The notes under the pieces are model-generated. The model was not told the origin of the DNA and did not search any database. It saw nothing but the letters and a program-made list of their open reading frames with translations. The translations under genes and the position numbers were made by a program. Below, piece by piece: positions 1 through 6,239 of a DNA stretch of 6,721 bases (position 1 is its first letter; each line of letters opens with the position of its first letter). Origin of the DNA: an uncultured Bacteroidota bacterium (GTDB lineage: Bacteria > Bacteroidota > Bacteroidia > Chitinophagales > Chitinophagaceae). The DNA lies in contig CAILMA010000721.1 of assembly GCA_903835145.1 (NCBI GenBank), forward strand, positions 1-6,721, read 5' to 3'.

Positions 1-20
1 AATCATATAATAACGTATAT

Positions 21-94
21 GAGATCATAGTTCAATTGGTTAGAGCACCGCCCTGTCACGGCGGAAGTTGCGGGTTCGAGTCCCGTTGATCTCG
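21..94 (+). tRNA. trnD-GUC: tRNA-Asp (GUC)
   Basis: Plastid tRNA that reads Asp codons GAC and GAU. The 74-nt cloverleaf is complete: acceptor GAGATCA (21-27) pairs with TGATCTC (87-93) and the discriminator base is G94. The anticodon stem CCGCC (48-52)/GGCGG (60-64) closes a 7-nt loop with anticodon GTC at 55-57. The T loop is TTCGAGT, and no CCA is encoded. It is the first gene in the window, on the same strand as trnF and trnS(UGA). A G as discriminator is the usual identity base for tRNA-Asp. Nothing in the structure is irregular. Confidence 0.98.
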
Positions 95-318
95 TTCAAA
101 TAATTTTGTTTTTTAGTTTAAAGTAATTTTCCTTTTAGTTCATTTGGTGCTAACCAAAAAATAAAACGCGAAACTGAAGATGGAAATAGAAATAAAATAA
201 AAGTGAACCTTACAATATAATGACCTTGTCAAATTTGATTTGGAAATAAAGCCCCATGGTTTTTTCGTAGATCGTTTAGTTAATTTTTGTGCTTCGGCTT
301 GGTTTTTTCGCTTCCGCG

Positions 319-385
319 TTCCAATTTTGCTTGCGCGTTCTAATTTCAGCTTCACTGAAATTAGAACGCGCAAGCAAAATTGGAA
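319..385. repeat. Perfect 31-bp inverted repeat (hairpin) with 5-nt loop
   Basis: Positions 319-349 are the exact reverse complement of 355-385, with only CTTCA (350-354) between them. The arms contain a GC-rich island (GCTTGCGCG) set in A/T-rich flanks, unlike the surrounding spacer. As RNA from either strand this would be a very stable hairpin. Inverted repeats of this kind are common in spacers of green algal plastid DNA and can act as 3'-end stabilising or terminating structures or as recombination sites. The sequence alone does not say which applies. It is about 225 nt downstream of trnD. Confidence 0.97.
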
Positions 386-400
386 ATAAATTGGAAATAA
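379..400. repeat. 11-bp tandem duplication overlapping the hairpin arm
   Basis: The unit ATTGGAAATAA occurs twice head to tail (379-389 and 390-400). The first copy straddles the right end of the large inverted repeat. The same word, TTGGAAATAAA, occurs a third time at 240-250, so it is a small dispersed motif of this spacer. Slippage is the simplest explanation of the tandem copy. Confidence 0.85.
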
Positions 401-413
401 ATCAGAAAGTTTT

Positions 414-436
414 ATTTTTCCGCTGTGCGGAAAAAT
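414..436. repeat. 10-bp hairpin
   Basis: ATTTTTCCGC (414-423) is the perfect reverse complement of GCGGAAAAAT (427-436), with a TGT loop. It has the same build as the hairpins at 799-821, 2197-2223 and 3807-3835: an A/T run outside and a short G/C clamp near a 3-5-nt loop. Confidence 0.85.
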
Positions 437-541
437 CCACTAAACTAATTATAACGTTATTGCTCGACTGACTATAAGATATTTTATAGTTTTATTTTTT
501 ACTGGTTAAGACAAAAGGTTTCTATTATAAATCTTTTCAAA

Positions 542-571
542 TTGACGGTTTCTTATAATTAAGAGTATAAT
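542..571 (+). promoter_or_regulatory. Candidate sigma-70-type (PEP) promoter upstream of trnF
   Basis: TTGACG (542-547) matches five of six bases of the bacterial -35 consensus. TATAAT (566-571) is a perfect -10 box, and the spacing is 18 nt. Initiation would fall near 578, giving a leader of about 140 nt before trnF at 719. Plastid-encoded polymerase uses this promoter type. A second TATAAT at 554-559 has no matching -35 box. In such AT-rich DNA a perfect -10 alone means little; the pairing with TTGACG is what supports the call. Confidence 0.6.
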
Positions 572-718
572 GAAGATTATTAATTTAAATTTATTCGAAA
601 AAACGCTAAGTTTTTTATTAAAATTCTTAGTCGAAGGTTCATCTTCAAATAAAAATAAAATTAATTTTTTCATTCCTATATTTCATCGTGAGGAAAAAAG
701 ATTGTAGTTTAATAAAAT

Positions 719-791
719 GCTTGGGTAGCTCAGTTGGCAGAGCAGGCGATTGAAAATCTCCGTGTCACCGGTTCAAATCCGGTCCCGGGCA
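719..791 (+). tRNA. trnF-GAA: tRNA-Phe (GAA), with CCA following in the DNA
   Basis: Reads Phe codons UUU and UUC. The 73-nt cloverleaf has acceptor GCTTGGG (719-725) with CCCGGGC (784-790), including two adjacent U.G wobbles. The D arm is GCTC/GAGC, the anticodon GAA lies at 752-754, and the T stem ACCGG/CCGGT is perfect. The anticodon stem GGCGA (745-749)/TCTCC (757-761) has a C747-T759 mismatch in its middle pair. After discriminator A791 the DNA reads CCA (792-794), so the 3' end may be encoded rather than added, which is unusual for plastid tRNAs and could be chance. Identity is certain; the mismatch is discussed as a finding. Confidence 0.96.
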
Positions 792-798
792 CCATTTA

Positions 799-821
799 GA
801 AGCGAAAAAAATTTTCGCTTC
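799..821. terminator. Hairpin just after trnF, possible 3'-end structure
   Basis: GAAGCGAAAA (799-808) pairs perfectly with TTTTCGCTTC (812-821) around an AAA loop. It starts 5 nt after the CCA that follows trnF, a suitable place for a transcript 3' end or processing signal. The stem is followed by a T-rich stretch but not a clean T run, so true rho-independent termination is uncertain. Confidence 0.5.
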
Positions 822-896
822 AGTTTGTTTTTCAGTTTTGCGTTTCATTTTCTCTTTAGCAATAAAAAAGCGTTTTGCGCCAAAAAACTAATTTAT

Positions 897-981
897 GGGT
901 GGGTGGTCGAGTGGTCTATGGCTTTGGTCTTGAAAACCAACGTGGCGTGAGCCACCAAGGGTTCGAATCCCTTCCCGCCCT
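897..981 (+). tRNA. trnS-UGA: tRNA-Ser (UGA)
   Basis: Class II serine tRNA reading UCN codons, with a long variable arm. Acceptor GGGTGGG (897-903) pairs with CCCGCCC (974-980), with one U.G. The anticodon stem TTGGT (924-928)/ACCAA (936-940) closes loop CTTGAAA with anticodon TGA at 931-933. The variable arm, GTGGC around GTGA with GCCAC, is the expected serine hairpin. The T arm AAGGG/CCCTT carries TTCGAAT. The discriminator would be T981, with G982 next; the exact 3' end is uncertain by one base. No CCA is encoded. It lies about 105 nt after trnF and may share its transcript. Confidence 0.96.
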
Positions 982-1210
982 GTTTTTCCATTCCCTTAGT
1001 TATAGCGCTAAAAATGAATTTGTAAATTCGCCTTGCGTCTTTTAGTCAGTTGGAAATCAAAAAATAGGAAACTTAATTTGTTCCTAGCACTTGAATTTTA
1101 TTAAAAGGAGTACGATTAAAGATCTCCCTAATCGCTTGCTTCGTTATTTCTACTAGTTTTTAGCCGCAGGCGGTTTTTCCAAATACGCGTTGCGCGTCGA
1201 AAAAAATTCT

Positions 1211-1299
1211 CGGGGCGTGAGGGAATCGAACCCTCGGTACACTTTAAGGCATACGCCGAATTAGCAATTCGGTCCTTTAGGCCACTCAGGCAACGCCCC
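1211..1299 (-). tRNA. trnS-GCU: tRNA-Ser (GCU)
   Basis: Second serine tRNA, reading AGC and AGU, encoded on the opposite strand to all other genes here. On the minus strand the acceptor GGGGCGT (1299-1293) pairs with ACGCCCC (1218-1212), followed by discriminator G (1211). The anticodon stem CCGAA/TTCGG encloses TTGCTAA, with GCT complementary to plus-strand 1263-1265. The long variable arm is typical of class II tRNAs. No CCA is encoded. It converges with trnS(UGA) across about 230 nt of spacer. The two serine isoacceptors differ strongly in sequence, so they are not a recent duplication. Confidence 0.97.
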
Positions 1300-1421
1300 C
1301 TTATTTTTCTCTCTAATATCGAAAGCGCATAATTAAGTTAAACTTTAGATGACAAATGTTTTTAGCCTTACGAATATATTAAAAGCGGAATTTGCGTTTA
1401 CGGTTAAAAAGCTTAAAATTT

Positions 1422-1449
1422 ATTATATCATAAAGTTACTTTGTAACAA
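1422..1449 (-). promoter_or_regulatory. Weak candidate promoter for trnS(GCU)
   Basis: On the minus strand TATAAT (1427-1422) is a perfect -10 box, preceded at 16 nt by TTGTTA (1449-1444), which matches four of six -35 bases. Initiation would be near 1415, about 115 nt before the tRNA. Given the A/T content this could be a chance match. Confidence 0.3.
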
Positions 1450-1904
1450 ATTTTGCTTCGTTTAGTTTCTTTAATCTATTTTGTTTTTCTTGATTCGGAT
1501 AACATTTAAGCGTTTTGTTAAAATTAAAAAAGAAGTTTTACGATCTTCGTTAGCGCACAATTTGGGCTGCTGGTTCAGTTTTAATAAACTTATTATTCAG
1601 TGCTTAAAAAATGTTTTTTTTAGGGTTTATGGGTAGTTTTATTTTTGCACTTTTCGTAAAAAGGAAACTGGATGGATTTCATGGAAAAAATTGAATTTTG
1701 GACGTTATGACTTTGTCCTCGTTTGTTAAAAAAACTTTTTTGGCATGAAAAAAGGAGTAAACATGTCATGTATTGACTCCCTCTTTCTTTTCATTAATTT
1801 AATTTAAAAGATCGGTGGGAGATCGTAAAACTGTAGCTAGAAATATTGACTAACCATAAATTGAATTTTTTGTCGCAGGCGCAATTTATTGATTTGTCGC
1901 CTTG

Positions 1905-1948
1905 CGAATATTTCATATTCGATCCATTTCGGATATGGAATGATATCC
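1905..1948. repeat. Two adjacent short hairpins
   Basis: CGAATAT (1905-1911) pairs with ATATTCG (1915-1921) around a 3-nt loop. Ten bases later GGATAT (1931-1936) pairs with ATATCC (1943-1948) around a 6-nt loop. They sit just upstream of the candidate rrn promoter at 1955-1985. They could end readthrough transcription coming from upstream; no function can be assigned from sequence. Confidence 0.6.
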
Positions 1949-1954
1949 TTTCAA

Positions 1955-1985
1955 TTTACATTCCGTATTTATTTCGCTGTATAAT
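1955..1985 (+). promoter_or_regulatory. Candidate rrn promoter, distal
   Basis: TTTACA (1955-1960; five of six -35 bases) and a perfect TATAAT (1980-1985) are separated by 19 nt, slightly wider than the ideal 17. Initiation would be near 1992, giving a 16S leader of about 255 nt. It is one of two plausible PEP-type promoters ahead of the operon. Confidence 0.42.
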
Positions 1986-2029
1986 GAAAAAATTTAATAA
2001 ATTGAATTTTTGACTAGAGGCGGACAATG

Positions 2030-2059
2030 TTGTTCATTTTATGTTATTAGTTTTATAAT
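2030..2059 (+). promoter_or_regulatory. Candidate rrn promoter, proximal
   Basis: A perfect TATAAT (2054-2059) is preceded at 18 nt by TTGTTC (2030-2035), a weaker -35 match. Initiation near 2066 would give a leader of about 180 nt that includes the hairpins at 2108-2147 and 2197-2223. TTGACT at 2010-2015 is a better -35 box but is too far away to pair with this -10. Confidence 0.4.
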
Positions 2060-2107
2060 TAAAGACATGATTGATTAAGTTTTTATTCAATCTGCGCACT
2101 GAACTTT

Positions 2108-2147
2108 AGATTAAAAAAGATTGGCTGAAGCCTGTCTTTTTTAATCT
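2108..2147 (+). repeat. 13-bp hairpin in the 16S leader
   Basis: Positions 2108-2120 are the perfect reverse complement of 2135-2147. Inside, GGC (2123-2125) pairs with GCC (2130-2132) around a TGAA tetraloop, leaving a small internal loop. The hairpin lies about 100 nt before the mature 16S 5' end. Leader processing signal, promoter-proximal terminator or simple stabiliser are all possible. Confidence 0.75.
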
Positions 2148-2196
2148 TTCGAAAAAGTTGCGCCTCAAGAAAGTCTGTGGTTTGTTTGTTTGTTGT

Positions 2197-2223
2197 TTCA
2201 TTTTTTGCGTTGCAAAAAATGAA
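2197..2223 (+). repeat. 12-bp hairpin just upstream of 16S
   Basis: TTCATTTTTTGC (2197-2208) pairs perfectly with GCAAAAAATGAA (2212-2223) across a GTT loop. It ends about 25 nt before the mature 16S 5' end, a position suited to a structure that guides 5' maturation of the rRNA precursor. Confidence 0.8.
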
Positions 2224-2248
2224 TTAACAAAAAAGTTGCAGAAATTCA

Positions 2249-3747
<1,499 letters not shown>

Positions 3748-3806
3748 TTAAGGATAATATATCGTAAGACAAGCATGAAGTTTATTTCCTATTAAATTAG
3801 GACTAG

Positions 3807-3835
3807 TTTGTTTTTTCGTTTTACGGAAAAACAAA
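3807..3835 (+). repeat. 12-bp hairpin in the 16S-trnI spacer
   Basis: Positions 3807-3818 pair with 3824-3835 (one T.G wobble) around TTTTA. It lies 60 nt after the 16S 3' end and 24 nt before trnI, where precursor cleavage must occur. A processing stem is a reasonable inference. The remaining spacer shows nothing else. Confidence 0.7.
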
Positions 3836-3858
3836 AGATAAACTCGAAGTTTTACGAC

Positions 3859-3932
3859 GGGCTATTAGCTCAGTTGGTAAGAGCGCACCCCTGATAAGGG
3901 TGAGGTCCCTGGTTCGAATCCAGGATAGCCCA
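3859..3932 (+). tRNA. trnI-GAU: tRNA-Ile (GAU), intron-less
   Basis: Reads AUU and AUC. The 74-nt cloverleaf has acceptor GGGCTAT (3859-3865) with ATAGCCC (3925-3931) and discriminator A3932. Anticodon stem CACCC/GGGTG encloses CTGATAA, with anticodon GAT at 3893-3895. T arm CCTGG/CCAGG carries TTCGAAT. It is in the standard rRNA operon spacer and must be cut out of the rRNA precursor. Land-plant plastid trnI(GAU) has a group II intron; this one is uninterrupted, as in green algae and cyanobacteria. No CCA is encoded. Confidence 0.98.
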
Positions 3933-3953
3933 AACCGCGAAAATAACAGCTTA

Positions 3954-4026
3954 GGGGGTATAGCTCAGTTGGTAGAGCGCTGCCTTTGCAAGGCAGATGT
4001 CAGCGGTTCGAGTCCGCTTACCTCCA
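3954..4026 (+). tRNA. trnA-UGC: tRNA-Ala (UGC), intron-less
   Basis: Reads GCN codons. The 73-nt cloverleaf has acceptor GGGGGTA (3954-3960) with TACCTCC (4019-4025; one G.U) and discriminator A4026. Anticodon stem CTGCC/GGCAG encloses TTTGCAA, with anticodon TGC at 3987-3989. T arm AGCGG/CCGCT carries TTCGAGT. Only 21 nt separate it from trnI and about 50 nt from 23S, so it is part of the same precursor. It lacks the intron found in land plants. The usual alanine identity pair G3.U70 is present as G3956.T4023. Confidence 0.98.
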
Positions 4027-4076
4027 AAAGCTTTCTTGCGGTTACTGAATTGAGAAAAACGAGATTCTTTACAGTT

Positions 4077-6009
4077 CTCGAAAAACTAAAGGCTTATGGT
4101 GGATACCTAGGCACCCAAAGACGATGAAGGGCGTACTTACCGACGATACTCTCCGAGGAGCTGGAATGGCGCTTTGATCCGGAGATTCCCGAATAGGGCA
4201 ACCTAAAAAACTTCTTTCTGAATTCATAGGAAAGAAAGAGATAACCTAGTGAATTGAAACATCTTAGTAGCTAGTGGAAGAGAAAGCAAACGCGATTCCC
4301 GGAGTAGCGGCGAGCGAAATGGGAACAGCCTAAACCAATTTAATTATAGAATTTAGATTTGCTTGCATAACTAAATTTGAATGGAATTGGGGTTGTGGGA
4401 CATAGACTATTTCTGATTTTGTTCGTTGAGATAAAAATCAGGAAACAATAAAATATTTCAAAAAAAATGAAACAGCTGAGTCCTGTACTAAAAAAGGTGA
4501 GAGTCCTGTAATTTTATGAAATATGTTAAAGATTACTTTAGTAATATAAAGTTTTTTCTAACTATGAATCCCGAGTAGCATGGGGCACGTGAAATCCCGT
4601 GTGAATCTACGAGGACCACCTCGTAAGGCTAAATACTCTTGGGTGACCGATAGTGAAACAGTACCGTGAGGGAAAGGTGAAAAGAACCTCAACAGGGGAG
4701 TGAAATAGACCATGAAACCGTAAGCTTACAAGCAATGGGAGAGTCTTGAGACTTGACCGTGTGCCTGTTGAAGAATGAGCTGGCGACTTATAGGGAGAGG
4801 CTTGGTTAAGGTTAAAACCGAAGCCAGAGCGAAAGCATGTTTGAATAGAGCGTTTGTCTCTTCTTATAGACCCGAACCCGGGTGATCTAACCATGACCAG
4901 GATGAAGCTTCGGTGATACGAAGTGGAGGTCCCGACCGACCGATGTTGAAAAATCGACGGATGAGTTGTGGTTAGGGGTGAAATACCAATCGAACTCGGA
5001 GCTAGCTGGTTCTCCCCGAAATGCATTTAGGTGCAGCCGCTTATTACGCGCTGTTCAGGGGTAAAGCACTGTATCGGTGCGGGCTGCGAAAGCGGTACCA
5101 AATCGTAACAAACTAAGAATACTGAACATGAATACAATAAGCGAGTGAGACAGTGGGCGATAAGGTTCATTGTCAAGAGGGAAACAGCCCAGATCACCAG
5201 CTAAGGCCCCTAAATAAGTACTCAGTGGTAAAGGAGGTGGGAGTGCTAAGACAGCCAAAAGGTTTGCCTAGAAGCAGCCATCCTTGAACGAGTGCGTAAC
5301 AGCTCATTGGTCGAGCGCTCTTGCGCCGAAAATGAACGGGACTAAGTACTTTGCCGAAGCTGTGAGTTAGGGTTATTCCTTCCGGTAGGGGAGCGTTCTG
5401 CTTGCGAGTGATGGGGGAAGGGAACTTTACCCTTGACGAAGCAGAAGTGAGAATGTCAGCTTGAGTAACGAAAACAACAGTGTGAATCTGTTGCCCCGAA
5501 AGCCTAAGGGTTCCTCTGGAAGGTTCGTCCGCGGAGGGTGAGTCAGGACCTAAGGCGTAGCCGAAAGGCGGAGTCGATGGAAAATCAGGCGAACATTCCT
5601 GTACTGATTTGTATTTAGTCCCGGGGGACGAGGGCATAAAGCAACTTCTGGAATAAAAAACAGAGTTTTCCTCCTAGAAAAGCCCGTACGACTTTTGAAT
5701 ACAGATTACCTGTACCGCAAACCGACACAGGTGGGCTGGTAGAGTATACCAAGGGGCGCGAGAGAACTCTCTCTAAGGAACTCGGCAAAATGGCCCCGTA
5801 ACTTCGGAAGAAGGGGTGGCGCATATATGCGCTCGCAGTGACCTGACCCAAGCGACTGTTTACCAAAAACACAGGTCTCCGCGAAGTCGTAAGACAATGT
5901 ATGGGGGCTGACGCCTGCCCAGTGCCAGAAGGTTAAGGAAGTTGGTTCGATAACTCTTGAGTTATCAAAGCTGGCGACCGAAGCCCTGGTGAACGGCGGC
6001 CGTAACTAT
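4077..6009 (+). rRNA. rrl: 23S large-subunit rRNA, exon 1
   Basis: 5' two thirds of plastid 23S rRNA, about 1933 nt, equivalent to E. coli 1-1917. Landmarks: AAAGGCTTATGGTGGATACC near the start, GATCCGGAGATTCCCGAATAGGG (4177-4199, domain I), GAGTAGCATGGGGCACGTG (4573-4591), ACAGTACCGTGAGGGAAAGGTGAAAAGAACC (4659-4689), the domain II segment with GTGCGTAACAGCTCA (about 5292-5306), and the helix 69 strand GGCGGCCGTAACTAT ending at 6009. The start is inferred by comparison with plant plastid 23S. The AT-rich part near 4337-4560 is longer than in plants. A group I intron splits the gene at 6009/6010; domains IV (rest) to VI and the 5S gene lie beyond the window. Confidence 0.97.
4335..4560 (+). 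other. AT-rich expansion inside 23S domain I
   Basis: Between the conserved GCGAGCGAAATGGGAACAGCC and CCCGAGTAGCATGGGGC, this region is A/T-rich, unlike the flanking rRNA. It still folds locally: CCAATT (4335-4340) with AATTGG (4385-4390), AATTTAG (4350-4356) with CTAAATT (4371-4377), CTGATTTT (4413-4420) with AAAATCAG (4434-4441), and ATATTTCA (4453-4460) with TGAAATAT (4517-4524). GGTGAGAGTCCTGTA (4496-4510) is a conserved 23S segment within it. In Chlamydomonas the 5' part of 23S is split into 7S, 3S and 23S pieces by removal of AT-rich spacers; that may or may not happen here. Confidence 0.6.
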
Positions 6010-6023
6010 AGACTTTTGTAGTT
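6004..6023 (+). other. 5' splice site and P1 guide pairing
   Basis: The last six exon bases AACTAT (6004-6009) pair with the internal guide GTAGTT (6018-6023): five Watson-Crick pairs plus the T6009.G6018 wobble that marks group I 5' splice sites. The loop is 8 nt (6010-6017). This fixes the exon/intron border after the base equivalent to E. coli U1917. Confidence 0.9.
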
Positions 6024-6226
6024 CTAAAATTAAGCTATTTGCTGGAAACTCTTAAATACTTCGACTACTCATTGGAATCAACAACACTGGCAACTCTCTG
6101 AATCATAAGCCCTAGGCGAGAAAGAGCGAAATCGTATTCTTGTGTTATGCCAATAGTAAAAATGTAAGAAGCAGTATTAATAATCCCTCGCGGCTAACAA
6201 TCATTAATACTTAAAAGACAATCAGC

Positions 6227-6230
6227 AGGA
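6227..6230 (+). promoter_or_regulatory. Shine-Dalgarno-like AGGA of the intron ORF
   Basis: AGGA (6227-6230, within AGGAAAG) is 9 nt before the ATG at 6240. It overlaps the 3' strand of P4 and the start of P6, so folding of the ribozyme would hide it. It is the only such site near the first ATG and supports that start. Confidence 0.55.
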
Positions 6231-6239
6231 AAGACTTTT

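Larger units (their letters stand above)
95..718. other. AT-rich spacer between trnD and trnF
   Basis: I see no credible gene here. Reading frames of about 60-77 codons exist on both strands, but they run through the large inverted repeat, lack a ribosome-binding site and have the low-complexity composition of the spacer. The segment holds a weak 6-bp hairpin soon after trnD (143-148 with 153-158), the large perfect inverted repeat, an 11-bp tandem duplication, a small hairpin at 414-436 and a promoter-like sequence at 542-571. From about 572 to 718 the sequence is plain A/T-rich and probably the untranslated leader of trnF. Confidence 0.7.
1300..2248. other. Long AT-rich spacer upstream of 16S
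   Basis: About 950 nt separate the start of trnS(GCU), on the minus strand, from the 16S gene. I recognise no tRNA, tmRNA, RNase P RNA or plastid protein gene on either strand. Two tiny frames are visible and doubtful: 27 codons at 1611-1694 with a hydrophobic middle but no ribosome-binding site, and 14 codons at 1763-1807 with AAAGGAG in front. The segment also has small hairpins, two candidate rrn promoters and short GC-rich words repeated elsewhere in the spacers, such as CGCAGGCG (1165-1172 and 1874-1881) and CGCCTTGCG (about 1029 and 1898). Confidence 0.65.

Noticed and set aside
140..471. Two overlapping frames of 60 and 77 codons on opposite strands sharing similar peptides
   Set aside because: The shared peptide comes from the perfect inverted repeat being read from both sides. 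There is no start signal or homology.
572..718. Possible plastid tmRNA or RNase P RNA in the AT-rich stretch before trnF
   Set aside because: None of the conserved core motifs of either RNA is present, and the stretch is too short.
897..1299. Two serine tRNA genes in opposite orientation as a duplicated inverted pair
   Set aside because: They are different isoacceptors (UGA and GCU) with dissimilar acceptor, anticodon and variable arms. Both are normal members of a plastid set.
3900..4127. 75-codon plus-strand frame
   Set aside because: It runs through trnI, trnA and the 5' end of 23S.
4478..4510. Direct repeat GAGTCCTGTA (4478-4487 and 4501-4510) as an insertion footprint
   Set aside because: The second copy is part of the conserved 23S segment GGTGANAGTCCTGTA, and the first may be a normal part of this domain I region. 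There is no inserted element between them.
4607..5897. Minus-strand reading frames of 63-147 codons
   Set aside because: They lie entirely inside conserved 23S rRNA on the opposite strand. Such antisense frames are often misannotated as hypothetical proteins.
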